A DNA stretch of 50,105 nucleotides from Candidatus Rokuibacteriota bacterium. Lineage in GTDB: Bacteria; Methylomirabilota; Methylomirabilia; Rokubacteriales; CSP1-6. The stretch is taken from the NCBI GenBank assembly GCA_003220435.1, contig QHSL01000043.1:1-50105 (forward strand), given 5' to 3'. Below are positions 16,031-25,155 of this stretch, piece after piece. The translations under genes and the position numbers were made by a program. Numbering within the stretch: the first letter of the stretch is position 1; every line of letters begins with the position of its first letter. The notes beneath the pieces were generated by a model. That model saw only the letters and a list, made by a program, of their open reading frames with translations. It did not search any database and was not told where the DNA came from.

Positions 16031-17241
16031 GAGCGCTTCACCGCGGCGACGGCGAACTCTCGCTCGAACGCCTCCGCCTGGGCCGCCCACGAGTAGCGTT
16101 CCCGGACCAGCCGGTAGCCGTTCTCTCCGAGCTGCCGCGCGAGGCTCTCGGTGGTCAGCACGCTCGCCACCTCGTCGGCGAACGCCTGGGGCGTGTCGGC
16201 GCAGAGGACGTCGTTGCCGGGCTTGGCGTCGATGCCTTCCAGGCCCACGCTGGTGGTCACGACCGGCTTGGCCATCGCCATCGCGGCGAGGATCTTGTTC
16301 TTGATCCCGGCGCCGAAGCGGATGGGACACACGCACACGGCGGCCTCGTGGACGTAGGGCCGCACGTCGTCTACCTTGCCGGTCACGTGCACGCCGCTTC
16401 GCTCACCGAGCCTGTACACCTCCGGCGCCGGATCCGCCCCTACCAGCCAGAGCTCAGCGTCCGGGACTTTTGCGCGCACCAGCGGGAAGATCTCGTCGGC
16501 GCAGTACCGGGCCGCGTCCACGTTCGGGCCGTAGTCCATCACGCCCGTGAAGACGATCCGGTGCGAGGGGTGCCCGTTCGGCGCGGGCGCCCAGTACTCG
16601 CAATCGACGCCGTTGGGGATCGTGACGACGCGTCCTGCCGGCATCAGGCGCCGCAGCTCGGCTTCGTCCACCGTCGAGTTCGTGATGACCACGCCGTAGC
16701 GCTTGGCCAGCGAGCGCTCGAGGCGGGCGATGCTGCGCGCCTCGAGGGCGAGGGCCACCCGGCGCAGCCGGCGCGCCTCGGCCCGCGCCGAGCGCGCGAA
16801 CAGGAGCGAAAAGCAATCGTGCACGTCCGCGACCATCGGCAGACCGATGCGTCGATCGAAGTACTGCGTCATCGAGAGGCCGTCGACGTAGACCAGATCG
16901 GCGCGGCTCTTCGCCACGAGGTCTTCGAGGAGTCGTTCGAGGCGCCGGTGGTATTCCGGGTTCCGATACCGGGTCTCGAGATAGCAGGCCCCGCGAAGCC
17001 GATGATGCTGCAGACCCCACCATGGGATGGGCGGCTCCAGGGGCACGCGGGTGACCTCGGCGAACACCCGAGAGACTTCGGGGTTCTGCAGGAACCACTG
17101 CCACCGCTCTTCGGATTCACCGCGCACCGCCAGGAACAGCCGGTGCCGCCGGGACAGCTCGCGGCAAAGATTCCAGAGCCGCGGAGAGCCGGGCATCCCC
17201 GAGGTCGCCGGCACGTCCCCTGTCACCACCAGAATGTTCAT
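16027..17241 (-). CDS. Family 4 glycosyltransferase, paralogue of its neighbour
   Basis: A 404-residue GT-B enzyme related to the adjacent gene at 14795-16030: both start MNIL, both have a GV(M/K) block beginning the donor domain (IVFTGVMDYGPNVDAARYCA here), and both have a CPIR..G...K.L.AMAM.K motif (CPIRFGAGIKNKILAAMAMA here). The pair probably arose by duplication and now adds different sugars or links. It lies 24 bases after the AlgD-like dehydrogenase gene and its stop overlaps the next ATG. Donor and acceptor are not predictable. Confidence 0.9.
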   Translation of the reverse strand: MNILVVTGDVPATSGMPGSPRLWNLCRELSRRHRLFLAVRGESEERWQWFLQNPEVSRVFAEVTRVPLEPPIPWWGLQHHRLRGACYLETRYRNPEYHRRLERLLEDLVAKSRADLVYVDGLSMTQYFDRRIGLPMVADVHDCFSLLFARSARAEARRLRRVALALEARSIARLERSLAKRYGVVITNSTVDEAELRRLMPAGRVVTIPNGVDCEYWAPAPNGHPSHRIVFTGVMDYGPNVDAARYCADEIFPLVRAKVPDAELWLVGADPAPEVYRLGERSGVHVTGKVDDVRPYVHEAAVCVCPIRFGAGIKNKILAAMAMAKPVVTTSVGLEGIDAKPGNDVLCADTPQAFADEVASVLTTESLARQLGENGYRLVRERYSWAAQAEAFEREFAVAAVKRS

Positions 17242-17265
17242 CGCGCGAGCCTCACCGCCCCGCCC

Positions 17266-18579
17266 CTACCACGACATCCCGACGTAGCGCCCGGCGGTGC
17301 GGAGGTCGCGCGCGCCTCCGACCAGGTCGAGCACGATCTGCTCGGGCCGGGCGGCGAGCGTCGCCGCCCGCGCGTGCTCGGAGGCGTGGCCGAGCACGAG
17401 GACCTCGGACGCCGCCATCAGCTCCTCGAGCGAGTCGACCAGCAGCGACGACAGGTGCGGCAAGTGCTCGGCGACGTATTTCCGGTTCGCACCGACCAGC
17501 CGGTTCATCGACACGTAAGGATCGAAGACGCGGACGGCGTAGCCCTTGCCCAGTAGCGTCTCGATCATGGCGACCAGCGGGCTCTCGCGCAGGTCGTCGC
17601 TGGCCGGCTTGAAGCTCATGCCGACGAACCCGATGCGCTTCTTTCCAAAGCCGATCGCACGCTCGACGCCCAGGCGGATCTGGTGCCCGTTGCTCGCCAG
17701 GATCGCCCCGAGCACCGGGCTCTCCAGGTCGAAGCGGCGGGCCTGGTAGGTCAGCGCTCGCAGGTCCTTGGGCAGGCACGAGCCGCCGAAGGCGAACCCC
17801 GGCTTCAGGTAGGCGGGCGAGAGGTTGAGCTTCCGGTCCATGCAGAAGATCGACATGACCTCGTGGCTGTCGACGCTCGCCTGCTTGCAGATGTTGCCGA
17901 TCTCGTTGGCGAAGCTCACCTTGAGCGCGTGGAAGGCGTTGTCGACGTACTTGACCATCTCCGCGGTCCGGATCGACGTCCGGACCACCGGCGCCTCGAG
18001 CCCCGTGTACATCTCGGCGACGGTGCGGCCGTTGGCGGCGTCGTCCTGGCCGATCACGATCTTCGGCGGGTTGTAGAAATCCTTCACCGACGATCCCTCG
18101 CGCAGGAACTCGGGGTTGTAGCAGACACCGAGCTCGGGCCCGTGCCGCCGGCCCGAGGTGGTCTCGAGCCTGGGGATCAGCAGCGCGTCGGTCGTCCCGG
18201 GCAGCAGCGTGCTCCGGATCACGACCAGGTGCGGCGTCACCTTGCGCCGGAGCGCGCCGCCGATCTCGGCGCAGGCGCTCTCCACGTGCGACGAATCCAG
18301 GTTGCCGTTGGGCAGGCTCGGGGTGCCCACGCAGACCAGCGAGACGTCCGAATTCAACACGGCGTGGCCGGCGTCGGTGGTGGCCGAGAGCCGTCCCTTG
18401 CGCACGCCCTCCTCTATGAGCGCGTCGATCTCCGGCTCGATGATCGGCGCCTGGCCGCCGTTGATGCAATCGACCTTCTGCGGATTGATGTCCACTCCGA
18501 TCACCGTGTGGCCGGAGGCCGCGAGGCAGCCGGCCGACACCGCGCCCACGTAGCCCAGCCCGAAGACACTGATCTGCAT
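17266..18579 (-). CDS. algD: GDP-mannose 6-dehydrogenase (AlgD-like)
   Basis: Oxidises GDP-mannose twice with NAD+ to GDP-mannuronate. The 437 residues match AlgD across their length: MQISVFGLGYVGAVSAGCLA (Rossmann fold), VCVGTPS, VIRSTLLPGTTD, YNPEFLREGS, and the catalytic Cys in PGFAFGGSCLPKDLRALTYQ. C-terminal VGMSFKPASDDLRESPLV and DLVGGARDL fit the family. This region separates it from UDP-glucose dehydrogenases, which read differently around the catalytic site, although a related GDP- or UDP-sugar cannot be ruled out. Three bases separate it from the upstream GT4 gene. It implies an acidic, mannuronate-containing EPS. Confidence 0.88.
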   Translation of the reverse strand: MQISVFGLGYVGAVSAGCLAASGHTVIGVDINPQKVDCINGGQAPIIEPEIDALIEEGVRKGRLSATTDAGHAVLNSDVSLVCVGTPSLPNGNLDSSHVESACAEIGGALRRKVTPHLVVIRSTLLPGTTDALLIPRLETTSGRRHGPELGVCYNPEFLREGSSVKDFYNPPKIVIGQDDAANGRTVAEMYTGLEAPVVRTSIRTAEMVKYVDNAFHALKVSFANEIGNICKQASVDSHEVMSIFCMDRKLNLSPAYLKPGFAFGGSCLPKDLRALTYQARRFDLESPVLGAILASNGHQIRLGVERAIGFGKKRIGFVGMSFKPASDDLRESPLVAMIETLLGKGYAVRVFDPYVSMNRLVGANRKYVAEHLPHLSSLLVDSLEELMAASEVLVLGHASEHARAATLAARPEQIVLDLVGGARDLRTAGRYVGMSW

Positions 18580-18582
18580 TCC

Positions 18583-19743
18583 CTACCCTTTCTCGCGCGC
18601 CACGCTGGGCGCGCCGACTTCCCGCGGTGCGCGAGCCGAATCGGACAGCTCCTCGTAGAGGCGGCGGTACGCGCGGGCCATCGACGACGCGCCGAAGTGC
18701 GCGCGCGTCCACGCTGACGCCCGCTCCCCGAGGCGACGGCGGAGCGGCTCGTCACGCATCAGGGCCAGGCACCGCTCGGCAAACCGGTCGGGGTCGCGCC
18801 CCTCCACCAGGAACCCGTGCTGTCCGTGGGTCACGATCTCCGGAATTCCGCCCACCGCGCCCGACACGACCGGCAGGCCGCAGGCCATCGCCTCGAGCAC
18901 GCTCAGCGGGATGCCCTCGTGGAGCGAGGTGTTCACGTAGAGATCGAGGCTCCGGTAGTACGGCAGTGGATCCCACCGCGGCGCCATGAACTCGACGCAA
19001 TCCTGGACGCTCAGCGCGACGGCCCGCCGGGCCAGCTGCTCGCGCAGCGGCCCGTCGCCGAGCAGGCTGAAGCGGACCGACGGCGACTCACGACGCAGCC
19101 GCGCCGCGACCTCCAGGAACAGGTCGAAGCCCTTCACCGGCACGAACCGTCCGACGGTGCCGATGTGGAAGCCTTCGCGGCGCGCGCCGGCCGGCGCACT
19201 GGACGGCAGCAGTAACGCGACACCGTTGCGGATCACCGCCAGCCGGTCCTCGCGGAAGCCGTGCCGTCCCACCAGGACCCGCTTCATCTCGTCGGACACG
19301 GCCACCGCGCAGCTGAACGCGCGCTTCACGAGAGCGTAGTTGAGGCGGGTCCGCCCGCGATCGAGCCATGTCTTGCGGGCGCCCGGCACCGCCGACTCGG
19401 GCAGGCCGTGCATCGTGGTGACGAGCTCGCGCACGCCCAGCCGCCGCGCCAGGCGCCACGCCAGCAGGTTCTCCTTGTAGCGGTGCGAATGAATGACGTC
19501 GATCGGCGTGTCCTTCAGCAGCCTCGTGGCGTGGCGCAGGATCGCTCTGAACGTGTGGCTCTTCTCCGGAATCACGCTGGTCGAGATGCCGAGCGCGCGC
19601 AGCTTGTCGACGAGCACGCCTTCGTTCAAGGACAGGGCGATCACCTTCACGGCCCCGTCCTCGTGCAGGCGGCTCAGGAGGTTGAAGATCATCACCTCCG
19701 CCCCTGCCCAGAGGTCGCCCGAGAAGATATGGAGGACGGTCAC
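18583..19743 (-). CDS. Family 4 glycosyltransferase
   Basis: A 386-residue GT-B retaining glycosyltransferase. The opening is VLHIFSGDLWAGAEVMIFNL, followed by DVIHSHRYKENLLAWRLA. The donor domain has IGTVGRFVPVKGFDLFLEVA and ends with VNTSLHEGIPLSVLEAMACG, where the E-x7-E motif is intact. GTG at 19743 is the start; it lies 4 bases after the preceding GT2 stop. It immediately precedes algD. The sugar transferred is unknown. Confidence 0.92.
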   Translation of the reverse strand: MTVLHIFSGDLWAGAEVMIFNLLSRLHEDGAVKVIALSLNEGVLVDKLRALGISTSVIPEKSHTFRAILRHATRLLKDTPIDVIHSHRYKENLLAWRLARRLGVRELVTTMHGLPESAVPGARKTWLDRGRTRLNYALVKRAFSCAVAVSDEMKRVLVGRHGFREDRLAVIRNGVALLLPSSAPAGARREGFHIGTVGRFVPVKGFDLFLEVAARLRRESPSVRFSLLGDGPLREQLARRAVALSVQDCVEFMAPRWDPLPYYRSLDLYVNTSLHEGIPLSVLEAMACGLPVVSGAVGGIPEIVTHGQHGFLVEGRDPDRFAERCLALMRDEPLRRRLGERASAWTRAHFGASSMARAYRRLYEELSDSARAPREVGAPSVAREKG

Positions 19744-19747
19744 GCTG

Positions 19748-20896
19748 TCATCTCGTTGGGGTGATTTCCGGACGCTTGGACGGCTCCCAGGTCACCTGCT
19801 GCTGGCCGAGCGCGTACCGTATCCAGGCTACCAACATGGCCCACTGCACCATGACGAAATAGTGGGTGACGCGGACCAGGCGGTAGCGCTGCATCGCGCC
19901 GATGCGGCCGCCCGCGGCCCCGATCAGATAGAAGGCCACCTGCAGCGCGAAGAGCCCACGGTAGAGGGGCTCGGCCCGCAGCGCTCCGCTGGCCGCCAGG
20001 GCGGCCAGTAGTAGCCACGGCGCGCTGAACCGCAGGAGCTTGTGGCTCGCCAGCTGGAAGGCGAACCGACCGTGGCGCAGCGGATTCATGAGGTCCAGAT
20101 TGGCCATGAGAACGGTGATGCCCCGGAGGAACGTGCGGATCTTCCGCTGCAGCTCCGCGTGGGAGGACTTCACCGCCAGGAAGCGGCCCCGCACCGATGG
20201 ATCGGCGATCGCCCGATAGCCGCCGCGCGCGGTGCGCAGGGCCCCCATGAAGTCGCTCGCCAGCACCGACGACCAGGGCGCGCACAGATCCTTGCGGATC
20301 GCGAAGCAGGAGCCGCTGAGCCCCACCAGCGAATGGAAGCTCCCCTCGAGCCGCCGCACCCACATCTCGTACTTCACGTAGAGCCCCTCGGCCGTCGGGT
20401 TGCCGGCGGCGTCCACCAGCGCATCCTCGGTGCTGACCGCTCCGACGGTCGGGTCGGAGAAGTTCTGGATCAGACCCAGGAGCGCGTCGGGCTCCAGGAT
20501 CGTGGCCGCGTCGGTGAACACCACGATCTCGCCCCGCGCCGCCGCGAGCGCGAGCCCCTGCGCGTGCTCCTTGCCGTTGCGCTGGCGCGCGCGTACGAGG
20601 ATGACGCCACGCGCGGCGTACTCGCGGACGATGGCGTCGGTCGCGTCGTCCGACGCGTCGGAGGCCACCAGGATCTCGAGACGGTTCTCCGGATAGGCCA
20701 GGGTGAGCGTGTGCTCGATCTTGGTCCGGATCTTGTCCGCCTCGTTCCGGGCCGCGATGACGATCGAGATCGGCGGGTAGATCTCCGCCCGCCGGACGGC
20801 CCGCGGCCGGAGCCGCGTCACGATCCACAGCACGAGCGGATATCCCACGTAGGTGTACCCCACGAGGAGCACGGAGACCCAGAAGAGCGCTTTCAT
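19748..20896 (-). CDS. Membrane-bound family 2 glycosyltransferase
   Basis: A 382-residue processive-type GT2. An N-terminal helix (MKALFWVSVLLVGYTYVGYP), a GT-A domain with PPISIVIAARNEADKI, VASDASDDATD and VVFTDAATI, then the acceptor-side GLSGSCFAIRKDL, followed by R/K-rich segments and three or four C-terminal helices. The order resembles IcaA/HasA-like synthases, but the QxxRW motif is not evident; the matching place reads LQRKIRTFLRG, as in related enzymes that add single sugars. Start ATG at 20896 overlaps the deacetylase stop (ATGA); longer extensions in this frame run through other genes and are false. Confidence 0.88.
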   Translation of the reverse strand: MKALFWVSVLLVGYTYVGYPLVLWIVTRLRPRAVRRAEIYPPISIVIAARNEADKIRTKIEHTLTLAYPENRLEILVASDASDDATDAIVREYAARGVILVRARQRNGKEHAQGLALAAARGEIVVFTDAATILEPDALLGLIQNFSDPTVGAVSTEDALVDAAGNPTAEGLYVKYEMWVRRLEGSFHSLVGLSGSCFAIRKDLCAPWSSVLASDFMGALRTARGGYRAIADPSVRGRFLAVKSSHAELQRKIRTFLRGITVLMANLDLMNPLRHGRFAFQLASHKLLRFSAPWLLLAALAASGALRAEPLYRGLFALQVAFYLIGAAGGRIGAMQRYRLVRVTHYFVMVQWAMLVAWIRYALGQQQVTWEPSKRPEITPTR

Positions 20897-21969
20897 CGAC
20901 GGCCTGCCCGGTAGAGCCAGTAGTAGAGCAGCGAATCGTCGAAGGAGCGCCCGTCGCCACAGACTCCCTCGTGCATCCCGAGCCGCCGCAGCAGCCGGAT
21001 GCCGCGCGGCTCGGCGCCCTCCGCGATGCCGCCGGCGCACACGCTGCGATACCCCGCCGTCTCCGCCGCGGCCAGCAGCGCCGGGCTCGCCGCCTCGTTG
21101 GGGAATGCGAAGTGCGGGACCTGACGGCCGACGCGGCGCTCGATCTCGGCCTTCGATCGCACCATCTCGGCGCGCGCGTCCTCGACGGGCAGGCGGGTCA
21201 TGATCCGGTGCGAGCAGCCGTGCGAGGCGATCGACACGCCGCAGGCCGCCATCTCGCGTACCTGCCCCCAGTCCAGGAAGAACTTCCGGTCGGGAATGAT
21301 CGGCTCCGACGCGCCGAGCGCCCGGCCTAGCGTGCTGACCAGCGCCTCGATGGCGTCCTCGTCGCACGACGCCTTGACGGCCTCGATGAAGGCGTCGAGG
21401 TCGCGCGCGGCCGGCGCGCGGCCGAGCCGGGCCAGCGCCGCGAGCCCGTCGCGCACGGGGGCCGGATAGCTCCGCAGCTCGGGCGGGCACTCGAGCAATC
21501 GCGACGGATCTCCGTGGACCAGCAAGTGGATGAGGCGTGTGTGCCAGAACGTTCGGTCGGTGCCGATGAAGTCCGTCGCCAGGAAGATGGTCGCGGGGAC
21601 GCGGAGTCTCCGCACGATCGGCAAGGCCACCTCGTAGTTGTCGCGCCAGCCGTCGTCGAACGTGATCGCGCAGCGCGGACGGCGCCCCGGGGTGTCGTTG
21701 CTCTGGTCGACGAGGAGGGCATCGAGGGTCACCATCTCGAAGTCGTCCTTCAGGACGGCCAGCTGGCGCTCGAAGTTCGCGGCCGTCACGACCATGCCGG
21801 GCTGCGAGTAGCCGAGCGTGTCGTCCCACTTCTCGATCACGCGGTGATAGGTCAGGATCAGCGTCGTGCGCCGCCGGGCCCACGTCTGCAGCGTCCGCGC
21901 CCAGAGGCCCGTCCGGACCAGCGCGCGCCCCAGCGCGGCCTTCGCGGTGCGCTTCACCGCGGCCTCCAT
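20893..21969 (-). CDS. Polysaccharide deacetylase (NodB fold)
   Basis: A 358-residue carbohydrate esterase family 4 protein, expected to remove N- or O-acetyl groups from glycan. The metal and base motifs are ITFDDGWRDN (Asp pair) and SHGCSHRIM (His-x3-His). RRTTLILTYHRVIEKWDD at the front is typical of the family. No clear signal peptide; the N-terminal ALGRALVRTGLWARTL may be a weak membrane contact, so location is uncertain. It overlaps the upstream aminotransferase by 16 bases and precedes a GT2 by an ATGA overlap. It is one of three deacetylases of this fold in the window. Confidence 0.9.
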   Translation of the reverse strand: MEAAVKRTAKAALGRALVRTGLWARTLQTWARRRTTLILTYHRVIEKWDDTLGYSQPGMVVTAANFERQLAVLKDDFEMVTLDALLVDQSNDTPGRRPRCAITFDDGWRDNYEVALPIVRRLRVPATIFLATDFIGTDRTFWHTRLIHLLVHGDPSRLLECPPELRSYPAPVRDGLAALARLGRAPAARDLDAFIEAVKASCDEDAIEALVSTLGRALGASEPIIPDRKFFLDWGQVREMAACGVSIASHGCSHRIMTRLPVEDARAEMVRSKAEIERRVGRQVPHFAFPNEAASPALLAAAETAGYRSVCAGGIAEGAEPRGIRLLRRLGMHEGVCGDGRSFDDSLLYYWLYRAGRR

Positions 21970-23153
21970 GATCCGCGCACGATCGCGACGGTCCGCTCGA
22001 TGTCATCGGGCGTGACGCCGGGATGGGTTGGTAGCGTGAGCATTCGCGCCGCGACCGCCCGGGCCCCCGGGCACGCTTCCTGGTCAGGGGCCAGGTGCCG
22101 CCCGATGTCGGGGATCTCCTCGATCGAGGTCGGGTAAGACGCGCTCGCGCCGATGCCGGCTCGCGTGAGCCGCTCGAGCAGATCGCCACGGTGCGTCTCG
22201 TCGCGGGCCAGGATCGGGAACCGGAGGTAGATGGGGCTCGTCCCGTCGATCGGGCGAGGCACCTCGATGCCTTCGACGCCCCCGATCCCGGCCCGCAGAC
22301 CCTCGGCGTTCGCTCGGCGAATCCGGTTGTACGCGTCGACGTGGGGCCACAGCTCGACCGCCAGGCGCCGCTGGTACGCCGACAGCGCCGCGATCGGGAA
22401 GTCGGGCTCGAAGTGCGAGCGGCCGAGCCCGAGGAACGGGAGGCGATCCAGCATCCAGTATCGTGACGGCGCGAGCATGGCGGCGTACACGAGCGAAGTC
22501 GCGACGGCGACACCGACCTCCAGGGTCGAGGCGCGGGGCAGCCGCTCGACGTGGCGCTCGATCTTCCGGGCGAGAGCGCCTTGTCGGGTGACGAGAATGC
22601 CGCCACCCATCGTGGTGATCCCCTTCCCTCTCCCGAGGCTGTAGAAGCCGGCGTCACCGAAGGTTCCACAGGGCTTGCCCGCCTGGGTCGCGCCGAGACA
22701 CTGCGCCGCATCGTCGACGAGTGCGGCGCCGGCGCTCCGGGCGATGGGCTCCAGCGCGGCCAGGTCGGAGGGCAAACCGTAAAGCCCCGACGGCACGATG
22801 CAGAGCGCCCTGGAGAGATCGAGCCGCGCGAGCGCGTTCTGGTCCAGGTCGAGCGTCTTGGGGTCGACGTCGCACAGCCGGATCGTGAGCCCGGCCCGGG
22901 CCACCGCGGAGGGCACCGAGAAGCACGTGTAGGCCGGCATCACCACCTCGCGCCGGTCCGAGCCCTCGCGCAGGGCCGCGAGGAGTACCGCGAGCGCGGC
23001 GCGCCCCGAGGACGCGAAGAACGCGTACCTCGCGCCGAGCCGCTCCTCCAGCAGCCGGGCCAGACGGCGGTCGTTGCGCCTGAAGAGGGCGGGCAGCACC
23101 GTGCGCACCGGCAGCGGCGCGCCGGCCGGGGCTACGAGGCGGTGAGCGCCCAT
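21954..23153 (-). CDS. DegT/DnrJ/EryC1/StrS-type sugar aminotransferase
   Basis: A 399-residue PLP enzyme that aminates keto-sugars on nucleotides. Family marks are FFASSGRAALAVLLAAL, VMPAYTCFSVPSAV, ALVDDAAQCLG (Asp that holds the PLP pyridine ring) and GFYSLGRGKGITTMGGG, whose Lys should form the Schiff base. It lacks the VTGFHTPLP and related blocks expected of a strict RmlC-linked FdtB/DesV, so the substrate stays open. The C-terminus (LPTHPGVTPDDIERTVAIV) is typical. ATG at 23153 overlaps the end of the upstream deacetylase by 22 bases. Confidence 0.88.
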   Translation of the reverse strand: MGAHRLVAPAGAPLPVRTVLPALFRRNDRRLARLLEERLGARYAFFASSGRAALAVLLAALREGSDRREVVMPAYTCFSVPSAVARAGLTIRLCDVDPKTLDLDQNALARLDLSRALCIVPSGLYGLPSDLAALEPIARSAGAALVDDAAQCLGATQAGKPCGTFGDAGFYSLGRGKGITTMGGGILVTRQGALARKIERHVERLPRASTLEVGVAVATSLVYAAMLAPSRYWMLDRLPFLGLGRSHFEPDFPIAALSAYQRRLAVELWPHVDAYNRIRRANAEGLRAGIGGVEGIEVPRPIDGTSPIYLRFPILARDETHRGDLLERLTRAGIGASASYPTSIEEIPDIGRHLAPDQEACPGARAVAARMLTLPTHPGVTPDDIERTVAIVRGSWRPR

Positions 23154-24118
23154 GGGTCCAGGTGTCGAACGTCCGCGAGCTTCATCGACTCGATGCCAGT
23201 GTCACGGGCGAAGACGAGGAACTCCTGCAGACGGAGGAAGAGCTGCTTCTCGTCGCCTGTCGTCCGGGTGAACGGCGTCAGACCCGCTTTCAGCGATGGC
23301 GAGTGGAACATCATGTTGAGGACGCGGTAGCCGTTGGCGATCATGTTCCTGGCGAGGGCGATCATCGCCGCGCTGCTCGACTGCTCCGGCGAGAGCCACA
23401 CCTTGTTGACCAGGCGGAGGTGGTGGAGCATCCCCGCGAGCTTGAGCCTCCGGAGGGGCGCGCGCGTCACCGTCCTGAGAATCGCGCTGCTCCGCGCGAA
23501 GTCCCGCTGGAGAAAGCCCACCGTGGCCGGCACCTGCGTCAGCTTGCCGTCGGCGCTCTCGCGAAAGGCGTCGTCGCTCGAGAACCTGAACGCGCGGGGT
23601 GTGCTCGCGGTGAAGTCCGGGCCGTGCTCTCTCGTCCAGTCGACGTACGGGGTGATCGACGTCTCGACCTGGTAGCCGAGCCGGTCGAGATTGCGCGCGA
23701 CGTCGGTGCTGTAGCCGAAGCGGCCGCTCCGGAAGGACACGGGCTTCACGCCCAGCCGGCGCTGGATCGCCTCGTCGAGATGCTTCATCTTTTCGTATTG
23801 CAGGTCGGCCGGCAAATTACAGAGCATGCTGTAGGCGGCGCTGTTCTCTTCGATCAGCGGCGGTGTGTTCCAGGGATGGCAATGCGCCCCGATCTCGCAC
23901 TTCTGTGTGTCGTGGATGGCCTTCAAGAGGGCCACCGCCCTGTCGTCGGTGGCGACGGGATAGGTGACGAGATAGGTCGGTGTCACGGCGAAGTCGTCGA
24001 ACAGCGCCTGAAGCGAGGGAATCCGACCGACGTTCTCGCACGTCCAGCGGCCGGGCTCCGCCCATCCCCAGTTGTCCTCCTCGGTATCGATGGTGACGAC
24101 GAGCTTGATCGGCTTCAG
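23132..24118 (-). CDS. Polysaccharide-deacetylase-like protein with a CTG start
   Basis: A 328-residue NodB-fold protein. The N-terminal motif is KLVVTIDTEEDNWGW, where Asp-Thr-Glu stands for the usual Asp pair, followed by EIGAHCHPWNTPPL and SFRSGRFGYS. It may deacetylate the EPS, or bind metal without activity. No ATG, GTG or TTG exists in frame before the conserved motif; the only reasonable start is CTG at 24118, which overlaps the stop of the upstream FemAB-like gene (CTGA) and has AGGA nearby, exactly as ATGA and GTGA overlaps are used elsewhere in this locus. A long extension in this frame through the neighbours is not credible. It ends inside the aminotransferase gene. Confidence 0.85.
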   Translation of the reverse strand: MKPIKLVVTIDTEEDNWGWAEPGRWTCENVGRIPSLQALFDDFAVTPTYLVTYPVATDDRAVALLKAIHDTQKCEIGAHCHPWNTPPLIEENSAAYSMLCNLPADLQYEKMKHLDEAIQRRLGVKPVSFRSGRFGYSTDVARNLDRLGYQVETSITPYVDWTREHGPDFTASTPRAFRFSSDDAFRESADGKLTQVPATVGFLQRDFARSSAILRTVTRAPLRRLKLAGMLHHLRLVNKVWLSPEQSSSAAMIALARNMIANGYRVLNMMFHSPSLKAGLTPFTRTTGDEKQLFLRLQEFLVFARDTGIESMKLADVRHLDPWALTAS

Positions 24119-25152
24119 GGGATATTCCTGACGATCAACGGCCCGACGACCCGCGTGAGGGCGATCGGCAGCCGCTGCCAGATCTTGATGGCGAGGTGAT
24201 AGCGCGAGTTCTCCTTGCTCACCTCGCGAACGGGTCGGCCGTCGGCCGACCAGTGGTACCAGTAGAGCGGCACGGGCCGGGCGCCCCACTGCTCCTTGAA
24301 GCGGTACGGCCCGGTGTTCGGGCTCGAGCGTCCGAAGTCGAACACCTCGAACCCCTCGCGGCAGGCGTATTCGAGCACCGAGCTGTACAGCAGCATGTTC
24401 GGCGCCAGGTGGTTGTAGCGCCGGTCGGCCGAGGCCCACGGGATCTCGAGCGTGTTCAGGTACCCGTACAGGAAGCCCGCCGCCACCGGCTCTCGATTCC
24501 GGTAGACCACGCAGATCCGGACGTCCTTCGGAAAGACTTCGAGAATCGTCTCGAAGAAGCGGAGCCCATACACCGGGGTGCCGAGGTCGCGCATGTTCCG
24601 GGCGAACACGCGGTAGAAATCGTCGAGAATCTCGGTGGTTTCGATGCGGACGGTGAGGTGTTCCTTCTGCGCCCGCCGGACCTGGCTCCGGAGCTTCGAC
24701 GGAAACCGCTTCCAGAGCGTCTCGAACTCGCGTGGTAGATCGAGCCGCATCGAGACCTTGTGCTGCCTGGCCTTCCAGTCGAGGTCCATGGGTGCCTGGT
24801 GGCGCAGCTCGACCTGCGTGGCGCCGAGGTGCTTCGCGTGGTCGACCGCGGCATTGAGCAGCGCCCGCTGGGCGTCGGCGCGATCCGAGAGGACGCCGCC
24901 GTAGTTGACGGCCGGCATCGAGACCAGTTGACGCCCGAACAGAGGGCTGGAGACGAAGACCATCGGCAGGACGCCGCGGATCTGCTCGGACCGATCGCGC
25001 GCCATCAGGTAGAGCGTGAGGTGCCCCAGCGCCTGCTCCGCGATCCGGCGCCAGCCGATCAGCTGATAGCCGCAGGCGCTGGGGTGGTTCTGGACATAGC
25101 GGTCCCAGGCGACGCCCTCGTCGTAGGTGGTGACCTGCCCGACGGTGATCAT
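24115..25152 (-). CDS. FemAB-family protein associated with XrtA/PEP-CTERM loci
   Basis: A 345-residue protein with two GNAT-like halves. WDRYVQNHPSACGYQLIGWR at the front, SMPAVNYGGVLSD in the middle and YNHLAPNMLLYSSVLEYACR with EVFDFGRSSPNTGPYRFKEQ (each quoted in part) match the FemAB-like family defined from exosortase A/PEP-CTERM EPS loci (TIGR03019). FemAB proteins transfer aminoacyl groups from tRNA to cell-wall peptides; for this subfamily the acceptor and donor are not known. It starts 3 bases after the stop of a second GNAT protein and its TGA overlaps the CTG start of the next gene. A strong locus-type marker. Confidence 0.9.
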   Translation of the reverse strand: MITVGQVTTYDEGVAWDRYVQNHPSACGYQLIGWRRIAEQALGHLTLYLMARDRSEQIRGVLPMVFVSSPLFGRQLVSMPAVNYGGVLSDRADAQRALLNAAVDHAKHLGATQVELRHQAPMDLDWKARQHKVSMRLDLPREFETLWKRFPSKLRSQVRRAQKEHLTVRIETTEILDDFYRVFARNMRDLGTPVYGLRFFETILEVFPKDVRICVVYRNREPVAAGFLYGYLNTLEIPWASADRRYNHLAPNMLLYSSVLEYACREGFEVFDFGRSSPNTGPYRFKEQWGARPVPLYWYHWSADGRPVREVSKENSRYHLAIKIWQRLPIALTRVVGPLIVRNIP

Positions 25153-25155
25153 GAT

